In this document: in pieces, positions 35,429 to 45,438 of the stretch | Position numbering within the stretch: position 1 is the stretch's first letter | How the letters are laid out: every line of letters begins with the position of its first letter | Assembly: GCF_963678225.1 (NCBI RefSeq) | Contig: NZ_OY782764.1 | Span: 638,501-702,500, forward strand | Source of the DNA: an uncultured Cohaesibacter sp. | Lineage (GTDB): Bacteria > Pseudomonadota > Alphaproteobacteria > Rhizobiales > Cohaesibacteraceae | Length of the DNA stretch: 64,000 bases | Direction of reading: 5' to 3' | Translations under genes and position numbers: made by a program | Notes under the pieces: generated by a model | What the model was told of the DNA's origin: nothing | Databases searched by the model: none | What the model saw: the letters and a program-made list of their open reading frames with translations, nothing else

Positions 35429-36416
35429 GCAATTTAAGAGTCTTACAGACCGGCAGATCGGGGATGAACCGCCTGCCGATGGCGGAAAGAATAAAGGACC
35501 GATAGGTCAATAACAAAGGTGCTTTAAAAGTGATTGCAAACACGGGTTTACTCGCGCCATGGTGCGTCATAATGAAAGCCATGGCAACCTGATTTCTGCG
35601 ACAATGCATGATTTGCAGCATCTCGCTCACCAGAATGGCAACCCGATAGCCGACTTCCTTGAGCCGTTGTTCGGCAACCGCATCTCCCCGCACGCGATCA
35701 AGACGATCCAGCGCATCAGAGGGTTGATGCCGAGGCTTGGAAAATTGCCCGTATTTATCGGTAACCTTCAGCATCAAAATGAGATTGTCGCTATCTTCGC
35801 TCTTGAGTTCGACCAGTTCGATCAAAGGGCAAATGCGCTGAAGCAGGGCCTGAAAGGCTGTTTTCACCTCAAGAGAAAAGCGCCCGGCCTCAATTTGCCG
35901 ACGCAAATGACCCAGATAAGCCTCATAGGGGCCCTCGGTCTGCTGTTCATCGGAGGCAACCGCCCGCATGCCTTCCCAGCGGTCCTGCTCGCCATCAAGC
36001 CATTGCGCCATGACTTGCCTGTGCGCATGAATGCGCCTGCCTTGCGACGCGCGCAGGCGGCGCGGCAACCAGGTCTGGCCGGCAACAAAGGCCGCCCATC
36101 TGGGCAGCAGCGGCATGGCCCCGACCTGAACCCAGCTCTGGCGATTGCCTTCCTGCTTGGCAGAATAATCAAACAGATCACGCAAGATACTGTCTGCATC
36201 AAGCGCATCAGGCACAGCCTGCAAAGGGTCTCTTTCCCTGTCGAGCCAAAAAGACCATTGCCAGAGCCACTCAAGCCGCTCTTCGCGCCCCGCAAGCAGC
36301 GAACTGTCATCAATGCCTTGGCCTTGCAACAAACCCGCCTTGACCTTGCGATCTAACTCGCTGAAGGAAAAGAAGGCATCACCGACAGTCAAGGTGCTGG
36401 CAGGGGCTTCATTCAT
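35415..36416 (-). CDS. Protein of unknown function in the MoxR/VWA operon
   Basis: This 333-residue protein starts at MNEAPASTLTVGDAFF; the ATG at 36416 overlaps the giant gene's stop by eight bases. It is rich in Trp and Arg in its first half (LEWLWQWSFWLDRERD, about residues 47-62) and has no evident signal peptide or long membrane helix, so it may be a cytoplasmic or peripheral partner. A moderately hydrophobic C-terminal part (about 270-320, FAITFKAPLLLTYRSFILSAIG) might bind the membrane. The family is not recognised. Tight coupling to the giant protein and the peptidase argues for a shared complex. Confidence 0.75.
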   Translation of the reverse strand: MNEAPASTLTVGDAFFSFSELDRKVKAGLLQGQGIDDSSLLAGREERLEWLWQWSFWLDRERDPLQAVPDALDADSILRDLFDYSAKQEGNRQSWVQVGAMPLLPRWAAFVAGQTWLPRRLRASQGRRIHAHRQVMAQWLDGEQDRWEGMRAVASDEQQTEGPYEAYLGHLRRQIEAGRFSLEVKTAFQALLQRICPLIELVELKSEDSDNLILMLKVTDKYGQFSKPRHQPSDALDRLDRVRGDAVAEQRLKEVGYRVAILVSEMLQIMHCRRNQVAMAFIMTHHGASKPVFAITFKAPLLLTYRSFILSAIGRRFIPDLPVCKTLKLHELL

Positions 36417-39400
36417 GACGGGCTCCTTGCTCAATGGTGGCGGATAGCAGGGCATCCAGATCCGCGGCATAGATCTCGGATGAATCCAATATAACAAAGC
36501 GCTCGCCAATGCGCCTCAAGAAGAGAGGCCGGGAGGCAAGCGTGGCAACAGACACTTGTTTGTCGCCGACACGAGCCTCAAGCACCTGATCAGGCCGAGC
36601 AACAAGCGACAGCAAGGCCGCAGGGCGCCCCCACAGCTCGAAATTGCTCAGATAGCGTGTGCGGTCTTCCAGTTCGGCGATATCTCCCGCAACAACATTG
36701 TCCGTATCTTCGCAGTCAAAGGCCAAGACCTGAGACGACCCATTGTCGCTCACAAAATCTACATAACCACGCCCGCCCATCACCTCAAATCCGCGCAGCG
36801 CTCCGTCCATTTGATCCCCCAACCGCGCACGCAAGCCATCAAAGCCTGCACAGAATGAGGCGGCCTGTCCGCGCAGATCAGAGCGTCCATTGTCAAAGAC
36901 AGCGCCTATGTCACCCGCCTCATCCAGATACAGACTTTGCGGATCGCGCGTTAACGCCCATGCACCCTTCCACGCCAGCGTATCCGGATCAAACAGGTTC
37001 ACCCGTTTCTCGCTGCCAATAGCAATGACAGGAGCCCCTTCAAGATGAGACAAGACAGCATGCCCGCGAGCAACCAGATCACTAAACCGGCCATCAACCA
37101 GACGGCGCGTCATCTTGCTGCCATTCAGGCTTGCCGCCGTCATGCGGATGGCATCCTCGCCATTCCCTTCGCCGCGGCGATAGGCAAAGTGCCCATCGTC
37201 AGCCAGCAAAGCGTCACAGGCTTCCACCTGATCAAGCTGGCCGTTGGTGCGCCAGCGATAAAGGCGACCATCACCATCTTCAAGGCAAAGCGATCTTGCT
37301 GCCGCGCGATCACGCCCCAGCACGCGATCAACATCGGCATCTGCGCCGAATGCGCGAATGCTGGCAGCAAGTCCCGCCTCGTTGGCCGCTCGTGCTCCAT
37401 TTTCCGTTTCCCACTGGCCAACAGGTTGCCGAACCCATCCGAGCCCCGTCATCAAATCGATGTGCTTGGGCTCGATCTTGGCGATCTGTCGAACGGCATC
37501 CAGAGCAAAACGCCCTCCTGAAAGGCTGTTCTCTTCCCCATGCCAGCGAAACTGCAACATGCCCTCGCGCCCGGCAGTGCGCCCAATCAGCCAGACGCCA
37601 GTTTCCTCATTACCGACAATACGCCGTGTCTCAAAGGGATCATCCAAGTCCTGCCGCAAAGTGAAAGGCTCACCGGCTTCTGAACGTGCCAAACGCCCTT
37701 GCCACAGGCGCCCATCCCGACAGCGCAACAGCGTCACCGGTCCATCGTCCCCCTCGCCCCCAAGGCTGAGCAGAGACGACCCGTCATTGGCCGTTTGGGC
37801 CCGATCAAAACGGCAGGCGGCCTGTTCCCCCTCCTCTTTGAGAGCATAAAGTGCAAAATGATCCGGATCGATCGCCCCCCCTTCTGCATCAACAGACGAG
37901 AAGCCTTCCGGCGAATATGCCCAGATCTGCCCTTCGGCAGAAACCAGCCCTTGCCGCTCATCGATGGCCAGTCGCCCTTTGGCAAAGGCAAGTTGCTTCC
38001 ACCGGTTGCCATCGCGATAATCAAACAACACACCGCCGTCGCCATTGCGCACACGCATCTGCCCCGCTTGATAGGCAATGCGGTCATCTCCATGTGCCTC
38101 AAACGCCTCGGCGAGCTCGTTTGCAGCCACCAGCCCAGCGCCACCCCAGCGCCAGAGATTACCAGCCTCAATATAGAGCCCTTCAGGCAATCCCTGTGGC
38201 TCACTGACCGAAGGAGCCACCGTTTGAGGCTGACAGGAAAGCGTCACCGCCCCTTCTTCCAGAAAGCGGAAACTGCGCCCCGGTTTCCCTTTGTCCTCGG
38301 TCTCGGAATTGGCAACACGTACCAGCCCGAAAGTCCCATCAAGTGCGGTAAAATTGCCATGCCAGCTTTGCGCCAGATTCCCATTGCAGCGGATAATGTC
38401 ATCAAGCTGATCATGCGGGAAGCGCCCCGATGACGACAGCATAAACGGAGCCCCCAACGGCTGGCCATCCCCATCAGAATAGCGCAACAAAATGCGCCCC
38501 TGCTGCCGCTCCCAGTGCCAGAAATCATTGCCACCCAAATCCTCAACCGAGAAATCAGTACCCCGCCCACAAGGAAGAACAGAGCTTTCATCAATCGCGA
38601 GACATTGCTCAGACCCGAGCGCATAGATAGGCGCGCGCCCATTGCGATAGGCGCCGATATGCACCACCGCTTCACGCCCGTTGCGCGCAGCTGACCCTCG
38701 CCCCAGCTCGACAAAACGCTGACTGCTGATCCTGCCGCGGTCTAGCTTCAAGATCTGCAACCCGACAGGTGACCCGGCATAAAGAACGCCATCGCGGCCA
38801 TAGAGCGACAAGAACCGATCCATCGGCATCGGTTCGCCCTGATCCCACGCCACAGGTGTCCAGCCATCTTCAAAACCGGCTATCTCGGTTTTTAGCTCAA
38901 CAGACGGCTTGCCCGCTACAAAGCGCACACGCAACCAATCCAGCGATGTTGCGATCCGTTCGATATCGGGATTATCTTCATAGGCGACGCGCTCAAAGGC
39001 CTGCCCGTTCCAGCGGCGGCTCACGGCCCCTCGCCGATTAATGGCAACAACCTGCCGTTCTCCATCCCGCATGGGCTGCACCGCCAGTCTCAGCCCCGAA
39101 GGCAGCTCGGCACTGGCATCCTCGCTGGCCGACAGCCCATCAAATCCGGTATATTGGCGCACCCCATCTCCCAGCCGCACCACAAGCCCCTGCGGGGAAA
39201 AGGCTGCGTCAAACAGGATGTCGCTTTCAAAGCGCAAACCCAGCCGCCGTTCGGCACTCATGGTGCGAGTGGTGGAGCGCGTGATCAGTCGACCATTCTG
39301 ATAGAGCCAGATGAGATCCTGATCATAGGCTATCTGACGATCGGCAAAGGGATTGTCAGCCCGTTGCCAGCCCATCACATCCAGAACAAGCCATTGGTTA

Positions 39401-42400
39401 CGCCCTTCAAGCGCAAATAACCTGTCCCCAACGCTGGTCAACAAGATCGATTGACCCGATGGCAGCGGCATGGTGCGGCCAAGATCATGCGCGGACACCA
39501 GCCCGACGGGCGTCAAAAACCAAGCTTCCCCATCAGAAAAGGCCACATCGCGCTTTACATCAAAGAAAAACCCGCTGTCCGAGAAGGCATTGTAAATCTG
39601 GAGCCCATCCGACCAGTGTGCAGAGGTGATACCGCCACCGACTTCGGCCTTTACCTGCAATGCACCAAGCGAGACCTCATAGGTGCCATTGGCCTCAACC
39701 GGATAAGAATCCTCCGGCCCGACGGAACGCCCATCGGCAAAATAAATCCGCCCCTTGCCAACCGCGCGAATAGCATCCGGCAGTGTCATGCGGCGCCAGC
39801 GCACCGTGGGCTCAGCGCCTGTCTGATAGATCCACACACCATACCGGTTCGCAACCATATAGCGCTCAGCATCCAGCATCACGGCACGCCCCGGCGCGGC
39901 AAAAGCAAACCGCCCATCGGGCATGGCCTCTGCGGCGGGCAGTGAGAAACGAGAGCCGTCCACATCAAGGAAGGAGAAGGCTGCCTTTTCGCGATCCCAA
40001 CGCACCGAGGCCGTTGCCGCAGCAGGCGCCTTCATCATGCTCAATTGACCGTCAAAACGTTCGATCTCGCGCGCGCCAGCAGACACAACAATCTGCCCCT
40101 GCTCCTCACGCAACGTGATTGCGTTCGCATCCCCAGATGAAGCTTCAAGTGGCGTGCATGACGTGAGGCCGGTTTGCCCTCCCCCCCAATAACAAAGGCT
40201 GACAGCGCTATCGGCTGATTGTCTGAGCAGCTGGTGACCGGCAAGAACGGTGACCCGTTCCCCTCGCTCGGGCTGATAGGCCAGATGCTCCGGTGCGCGC
40301 CCTTCTTGCCCAAAGGCTGTCTCGGGGTCGATGATCAACAGCGAAACAGGAAGCGATCCTTCTTCGCCATCGGCAATCACAATCTGTCCATTCTGCTCTG
40401 AGACAGACCGCACCCCTTGAGCGAAAGGCAGCGCAATCGGCGCGGAAACCTGCGCATTAGGCCGATCCGGCGCTTCGGCAATAACCGCCGCCTGCGCTGT
40501 CAGATAAAGCCAATTGCCATTAGAAAGACGCACAACATCCTTTATCGCCTCTGGTGCAATGGGCAGCGCATCCATGCTCCACTGATCAAGCGGCATAAGC
40601 GGAATGGAGGTGAGTTCAGGGTCTGCAACAGCCCCCAAAGCGCGCCCGTCCTGATAGGTTTCGGTTACGACCAGACCATCCTCTTGCGCCCAGACATCAA
40701 CGTTGGCGCGGCGGCCTTCCATCGTCGGAAGCACCGCTCTCGCCCATTGCCGCCGGACGCCATCATAGCGCCAGATGCCCTGATCATCTGCGAAATAAAG
40801 CGCATTGCCCATCTGCGAAACAGACTGAAAACTCTGCGGGGCCGGTTGTGTCCCTTCAACGGCAGGAATCTGCACGGAGAGTGTGCCATCCTTCCAGATG
40901 CGATATTCCCCGTCCGCATAGAGCAGCCCAACCAGATTATCGGATTTTGAGACGGCCAGCTGATCCGCACTCAGCCGCGTCGTCTCATTGGTCAAATCTT
41001 CATTCAATCGCGAACAGCTATCCGAAATTTTCAGCCACGCCAGAGGAACAATCCAGGCGTCCTGTTCATTATGCACCACCAGATAATCGTCGATCACCGA
41101 AATGCGGGCATTGCGCGGCAAGCTGCTGGCAGACAGCATGAAGCCTACGAAGCGACGATGCGCCTGATCTCTCAGCCACAGCCCCCCCCCCACCAGCGAC
41201 ACCACCCCGACATCAGGCACCGCAGCCACATCGATGATGTCTTCACCAGCCGGGCCGGGATTGCGATAGTAACAGGAAGGGGGAGCAAGGCGGTCATCCT
41301 TGATGGTGTGGCGCGCCAGAAAGGTCACCTCTCCATCATATTGTACGGATGCAATATCCGCGCCCACCTGGCTGGCAGAGAGAACCCGCGCCCCATCAAT
41401 GGACAGGCTTTCATTGCCGAACCAGGCGTTGCGCCCATCATAGACAATGGGAACAGAACCGGCCAAACCGGCAAACCGCAACGGGCCAGAGGCATCGATC
41501 CGAAGGCTCTGCGTGATGCTTCGCTCGGCTGTAGAATAGGTGGTGACGCCATTTCCAGAAGCCAGAAACAGCGCCTTGCCATTGCTCAGGGCATCAGAAA
41601 TCCGAGCAGAGGGAAAGGAGAAGGGCTTATCGCTGCCTGTCAAGCGCCTGCCGCGTCCCTCTTCAACAATGCTGCCGTTCGAGCCCAGAAAATAGAGCGC
41701 ATCATCCACACGGGCAATCTCGCGAATATCTTCACTGATGGGCATGGAGAGGGTGTCTATAAAGCCGCGCTCGGCAAGAGAATAGACGCTGACCCTGCGG
41801 TCCCGCGCCAGATAGGTGAGATCTCCCGCATTGATCACATCCCGCACCGGCCCTCGTTCGTCATCAGCCTCGCCCAAGAGCGCCGTTAGCTGAATGGAAT
41901 GCCCAACCGCCTTTGCCCGGAATGGGCGCCCTTCGGCATCAACGAACAAAAGAGCATCACCATCCCTATGTGTGGCGCGCGGCTTGGAGGATAGCCAAGA
42001 GTGCGCAAGACGCTCAAGCGAAGGCTCGGCATCAGAGCCCGTCAGGCGCCACGCCTCAAGCTCATCACCCGCAAGCCCCCACAGGACGTCCTTCCCGCCA
42101 TAAAGCTGTGTGTCCGCCCCGAACAGCAGCCCCGGAGATAGGCGCGCCCGCGGAATGGAACGATAGGAACGCGTTTTGATATCATGCAGAACCAGATAAG
42201 AATCGCCGATCATCACGAGGCGATCAAAGGCCGATACAGCCCGCTTCATGTTGGCAAGCGGTTCGCGCGCCGCAACACCATCATTGATCATGGCGACCGC
42301 ATCGCCAGCAATGCGCCATGTCTGGTTGTTGGCCGTTAGCACCAGAAGTGCGCCTGTTTCATCGCGCGCAAGAGAGGTCACCGTCTCTCCGGCAATCGGC

Positions 42401-43647
42401 CAGAAGGTCATCTCTCCAGATCTTTCAAGCAGGCCCACCTTGCCAGTGGCAGCAAAATAGATGCCATTCACAGAGGGCGCTTCTAGATAGGTCGACACGG
42501 CCTCATCCAGCAATTGCTGCCAGTTCCGCCCCACCCGGTCATAGCGATAAATGCCCGCTTCTCCCAGCATGAGAATGCTTTTGCCATCTTCAGCCACCAG
42601 CGCCCGCGAAAGCCGGGCCTGCGATAGCTCCGGGTAGAGCTGTGTTTCCCCGAACAAACGCTGCAAATCCCCGCTGGCTTCATAGCGATAGAGCGACAGA
42701 CAGGCATCGCCCTCACATGGATTGCTCGCAAGGATCAGCGCATCCTTGTCAAAGACGGTCATATCGAGAATGGTTCCGAGCCCGTCACTTACGAGACCGG
42801 AAGAGACCAGCTGCCCATCAGCTCCCAAGGACAGGGCCATAAGCCCTTTTTGCGTGCCTAGCAGGAAATCACCTCCAAAGGCGACCATATGATCAGGCGC
42901 TTGGAGTGTCTCATCCCCCAATATCGCCTGTTGGTCAGCATGGGAGATGGGCACCCAGATACGCCGAACAAGATCAAACAGCCCCAAACCATCGGCCTTT
43001 GTGGCCAGCAGCAGCCAGCGCTTGTCTGCAGAAACCGCCGCATCCACCAGATCATCCTGCTGGACGGCATCGCCAGATGCGCCGGTAAAACGTGTGTCCG
43101 GCAGCACCGTCCGCCAGCCGGTCTTGTCGCGCACCACCAGCCCACCATCAGCGGAATAGGCAAACAGGCCCGCCTCATCGGCACAATGGGAAAGCGCCTC
43201 TTTGGTCTGGCTCGGGCAGGCCGGAGACATATCAACAAACGCGCTCTTGATCCCGTCCACCCCTTGAGGCCCATCCTCGTCGGCCCAGACGCCCGTACTC
43301 AGATTGACGCTATGCAACAGCCCCTTTTCTCTTAACAGTGACAGCCGGTTGTCGCCTTGCTGATAGGAGGCCGCAACAAAAGCACCGGCGCTCTGCGCCT
43401 CTTCATCGCGCACATTGCTCGCCAACCGATCATCGGTTAGTGGCCGGATCGGATCTGGGTCGAACCAGCCAAAGCGCATATGCCCGTTGGCAAGCAAGAC
43501 CCCGAAGGCCACCAGGCAAACAAGGAAAAGCCCAAAGAGAGACAGCAAAATCGCATCCATCCGCCGACGCAACGGCACAAGACGCTCAATCGCCCGCCTC
43601 TTGACCTCAATCCTTTGCAAGGTCCGACTTCGCCACCGGTAAAACAT
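36409..43647 (-). CDS. Giant membrane-anchored beta-propeller-like protein, 2412 residues
   Basis: The short, very basic N-terminus (residues 1-29) is followed by one membrane helix (about 30-53, ILLSLFGLFLVCLVAFGVLLA). About 2350 residues follow that would lie in the periplasm. They are almost entirely short beta strands with repeated blade-like patterns: GIYRYDRVGRNW (about residue 360), GIWRYDGVRRQW (about 955) and YGVWIYQTG (about 1265). Many G-[IVL]-x-[ALV] turns and aromatic/Asp ends occur, as in tandem beta-propellers. Cysteines come in scattered pairs (CPSQTKEALSHC, CEGDAC), which suits an oxidising compartment. No enzyme motif is recognised. It starts one base after the previous stop. 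A scaffold, adhesin or sensor of the envelope is an inference. Confidence 0.85.
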   Translation of the reverse strand: MFYRWRSRTLQRIEVKRRAIERLVPLRRRMDAILLSLFGLFLVCLVAFGVLLANGHMRFGWFDPDPIRPLTDDRLASNVRDEEAQSAGAFVAASYQQGDNRLSLLREKGLLHSVNLSTGVWADEDGPQGVDGIKSAFVDMSPACPSQTKEALSHCADEAGLFAYSADGGLVVRDKTGWRTVLPDTRFTGASGDAVQQDDLVDAAVSADKRWLLLATKADGLGLFDLVRRIWVPISHADQQAILGDETLQAPDHMVAFGGDFLLGTQKGLMALSLGADGQLVSSGLVSDGLGTILDMTVFDKDALILASNPCEGDACLSLYRYEASGDLQRLFGETQLYPELSQARLSRALVAEDGKSILMLGEAGIYRYDRVGRNWQQLLDEAVSTYLEAPSVNGIYFAATGKVGLLERSGEMTFWPIAGETVTSLARDETGALLVLTANNQTWRIAGDAVAMINDGVAAREPLANMKRAVSAFDRLVMIGDSYLVLHDIKTRSYRSIPRARLSPGLLFGADTQLYGGKDVLWGLAGDELEAWRLTGSDAEPSLERLAHSWLSSKPRATHRDGDALLFVDAEGRPFRAKAVGHSIQLTALLGEADDERGPVRDVINAGDLTYLARDRRVSVYSLAERGFIDTLSMPISEDIREIARVDDALYFLGSNGSIVEEGRGRRLTGSDKPFSFPSARISDALSNGKALFLASGNGVTTYSTAERSITQSLRIDASGPLRFAGLAGSVPIVYDGRNAWFGNESLSIDGARVLSASQVGADIASVQYDGEVTFLARHTIKDDRLAPPSCYYRNPGPAGEDIIDVAAVPDVGVVSLVGGGLWLRDQAHRRFVGFMLSASSLPRNARISVIDDYLVVHNEQDAWIVPLAWLKISDSCSRLNEDLTNETTRLSADQLAVSKSDNLVGLLYADGEYRIWKDGTLSVQIPAVEGTQPAPQSFQSVSQMGNALYFADDQGIWRYDGVRRQWARAVLPTMEGRRANVDVWAQEDGLVVTETYQDGRALGAVADPELTSIPLMPLDQWSMDALPIAPEAIKDVVRLSNGNWLYLTAQAAVIAEAPDRPNAQVSAPIALPFAQGVRSVSEQNGQIVIADGEEGSLPVSLLIIDPETAFGQEGRAPEHLAYQPERGERVTVLAGHQLLRQSADSAVSLCYWGGGQTGLTSCTPLEASSGDANAITLREEQGQIVVSAGAREIERFDGQLSMMKAPAAATASVRWDREKAAFSFLDVDGSRFSLPAAEAMPDGRFAFAAPGRAVMLDAERYMVANRYGVWIYQTGAEPTVRWRRMTLPDAIRAVGKGRIYFADGRSVGPEDSYPVEANGTYEVSLGALQVKAEVGGGITSAHWSDGLQIYNAFSDSGFFFDVKRDVAFSDGEAWFLTPVGLVSAHDLGRTMPLPSGQSILLTSVGDRLFALEGRNQWLVLDVMGWQRADNPFADRQIAYDQDLIWLYQNGRLITRSTTRTMSAERRLGLRFESDILFDAAFSPQGLVVRLGDGVRQYTGFDGLSASEDASAELPSGLRLAVQPMRDGERQVVAINRRGAVSRRWNGQAFERVAYEDNPDIERIATSLDWLRVRFVAGKPSVELKTEIAGFEDGWTPVAWDQGEPMPMDRFLSLYGRDGVLYAGSPVGLQILKLDRGRISSQRFVELGRGSAARNGREAVVHIGAYRNGRAPIYALGSEQCLAIDESSVLPCGRGTDFSVEDLGGNDFWHWERQQGRILLRYSDGDGQPLGAPFMLSSSGRFPHDQLDDIIRCNGNLAQSWHGNFTALDGTFGLVRVANSETEDKGKPGRSFRFLEEGAVTLSCQPQTVAPSVSEPQGLPEGLYIEAGNLWRWGGAGLVAANELAEAFEAHGDDRIAYQAGQMRVRNGDGGVLFDYRDGNRWKQLAFAKGRLAIDERQGLVSAEGQIWAYSPEGFSSVDAEGGAIDPDHFALYALKEEGEQAACRFDRAQTANDGSSLLSLGGEGDDGPVTLLRCRDGRLWQGRLARSEAGEPFTLRQDLDDPFETRRIVGNEETGVWLIGRTAGREGMLQFRWHGEENSLSGGRFALDAVRQIAKIEPKHIDLMTGLGWVRQPVGQWETENGARAANEAGLAASIRAFGADADVDRVLGRDRAAARSLCLEDGDGRLYRWRTNGQLDQVEACDALLADDGHFAYRRGEGNGEDAIRMTAASLNGSKMTRRLVDGRFSDLVARGHAVLSHLEGAPVIAIGSEKRVNLFDPDTLAWKGAWALTRDPQSLYLDEAGDIGAVFDNGRSDLRGQAASFCAGFDGLRARLGDQMDGALRGFEVMGGRGYVDFVSDNGSSQVLAFDCEDTDNVVAGDIAELEDRTRYLSNFELWGRPAALLSLVARPDQVLEARVGDKQVSVATLASRPLFLRRIGERFVILDSSEIYAADLDALLSATIEQGARHE

Positions 43648-43648
43648 C

Positions 43649-44947
43649 TTATACCCCTCCCGCAGCCAGCCGGCTGCCCGTCAGAGGGTGATAAACAGGA
43701 CGCTCATCAGGCCAAAGCGCCAGATCGTCAGCAGAAAGGGAAGTCTGATGGCTCCTCTGGTGCAGCAACCGGATGGTCGCCAGCCGCGAGCGGCCAATCC
43801 ACCAGGCCAATGCGTCCGCATCCTGCTGATAGTCGCCAGAGAGACGCAAGGCGTTATAGGCCCGTTCGATGCTCGAAAGCGCAGTGAGGGAAGCCAAGGC
43901 CCAATTCCGGTCAGCAACTGCCAAAAAGGCAAAGGCACAAGGGGCCAGAAATTCGGGAATGCGTCCGCTCGCTGGTGGCACCCGCCGCATCTGTTCGATC
44001 TGGGCACTGGCTGAAGCGGAGAGTTGATCAAAACCCGCAAGAGCCTGCCAGAGCGCATATTGACAGCTCGATAGAGGACGAGCCGCAACAAAGGCGTCAA
44101 GCAGCGCGAATTTCTGGCTTTCTTCCGGACCGAGAGCCTTCATCAGATCGGCGAGATAATCCGCAACGGCCACATCCTGATCTGTGTCGATATGACTGAG
44201 AAAGGCCAGATCGAAAAAGGCTTCCAGCCACCGCGCCTCGGCTTCACCAAGGTTCCCCTCACCCGCATTGACCTCTTTTGCCGGAAACAAGGCACGCGCC
44301 CGCATCAGGCGATCTGCCCGGCGCAGCCATGCCACATCCACCTGCCGCCCCGCGAGCACAGCCGCTTCCATCTGTTCAAACTGATGATCAAGGGCGTGCC
44401 TGATGACAAGCTCCATATAGTCAGAGCGTAATCCCGGCTTCTGGCTCCAATGAACGACAGTCTGCAGCAGCCCGGCAGACGGTTCGGCCTTGCCAGCAAG
44501 ACGCAAGCGCAGCAAGCCGCTCAAGAACAAAATGATCAATCGATGCAGAGGACGGCTAGGGTCCTTGCCGCTCGTCCACATGCCGACCCCGAGCCCGACA
44601 AGCGCCACCACCGGCACCCACAGGATGAGGCTCCATGGGAACCACGCCGTCCAGAGCCGCCCCTTCAGCGACAGCCAGACGTCATCATGAAAACGGTAAA
44701 TACTGTCAAAGGGCGCAACATCCGGCCAAAGCTTCAACAGGGTAGCGGCACTGAGCAGGCAGAGCGCAAACAGCACGCCACTAACCCAAAAGAGCCGCCT
44801 TGAATGCACGCGTACATAGGGGCTTTTCGCCCCGTCTTGCAACAGCGGCGACAAGGAAGCCGAACGGCGCACATCAGCAGGAGGCAATGTTTTATCACCA
44901 TGCCTTCCAATCAACTGGCACAGACGCTGCACAAGAGAGGAGATCAT
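43649..44947 (-). CDS. Membrane protein of unknown function in the MoxR/VWA operon
   Basis: The 432-residue protein has membrane helices at about 50-72 (LFWVSGVLFALCLLSAATLL) and 103-124 (WSLILWVPVVALVGLGVGMW), and perhaps a third at about 133-150. A soluble, mainly helical C-terminal region (about 155-432) is rich in Ala, Leu and Arg and repeat-like, possibly alpha-solenoid. It overlaps the previous gene by four bases and ends one base before the giant gene. The family is not recognised. The helical domain could connect the cytoplasmic ATPase side with the membrane-anchored giant. Confidence 0.75.
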   Translation of the reverse strand: MISSLVQRLCQLIGRHGDKTLPPADVRRSASLSPLLQDGAKSPYVRVHSRRLFWVSGVLFALCLLSAATLLKLWPDVAPFDSIYRFHDDVWLSLKGRLWTAWFPWSLILWVPVVALVGLGVGMWTSGKDPSRPLHRLIILFLSGLLRLRLAGKAEPSAGLLQTVVHWSQKPGLRSDYMELVIRHALDHQFEQMEAAVLAGRQVDVAWLRRADRLMRARALFPAKEVNAGEGNLGEAEARWLEAFFDLAFLSHIDTDQDVAVADYLADLMKALGPEESQKFALLDAFVAARPLSSCQYALWQALAGFDQLSASASAQIEQMRRVPPASGRIPEFLAPCAFAFLAVADRNWALASLTALSSIERAYNALRLSGDYQQDADALAWWIGRSRLATIRLLHQRSHQTSLSADDLALWPDERPVYHPLTGSRLAAGGV

Positions 44948-45438
44948 CCCAGCCCTCCCCGAAAGCGAAGAGAGGCTAACTGCCCGCCCGCTCGATCAGA
45001 GAAAGATGCCAGAAGGGTTCGCACGAAATCGATCACATCAGAGGAATAAGCCATAACCCCGTAAAAGAGAGCACAGATGGCAATGAGCATGATGAACGCC
45101 CACTTGTAGCGAGACCAAAACAGACGCAAGCGCAGCAGCGTGAAGAAAATCCGCTTGCCAAGCCGCGCCCATCCATAGCGCAGTTTGCTCAATCGCAGCG
45201 CCCATTTCTGCCGCCGGAAGCGCTTTCGCACCTCCCTTGTTTGCCCCGCACGCTGGGCGAGAAACCCTTTGATATCGCCTTTGCCCGTTTTGGATGCTGC
45301 CTTGATGCGAGCAATGGTCTTGCGCGACCGCTCGATATTGTCCGGAATCTCGGCCAGCCCCTGCTCGAAGGTGTGATCGAACGGCTCCAGCAGCTTCTTA
45401 TAGTCACCAAGGGCTCGGGGTGCAGAAGGCTCAGTCAT
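44944..45438 (-). CDS. Small single-pass membrane protein of unknown function
   Basis: This is a 164-residue protein from MTEPSAPRALGDYKKLLEPF. The start at 45438 overlaps the preceding stop by eight bases (ATGACTGA); an earlier in-frame start lies deep in that gene. A helical, strongly basic cytoplasmic region (about 40-105, many Arg and Lys) is followed by one membrane helix (about 110-130, WAFIMLIAICALFYGVMAY) and a short tail. The N-terminal helices could form a coiled coil with the coiled-coil protein encoded just upstream. The family is not recognised. Confidence 0.72.
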   Translation of the reverse strand: MTEPSAPRALGDYKKLLEPFDHTFEQGLAEIPDNIERSRKTIARIKAASKTGKGDIKGFLAQRAGQTREVRKRFRRQKWALRLSKLRYGWARLGKRIFFTLLRLRLFWSRYKWAFIMLIAICALFYGVMAYSSDVIDFVRTLLASFSDRAGGQLASLRFRGGLG

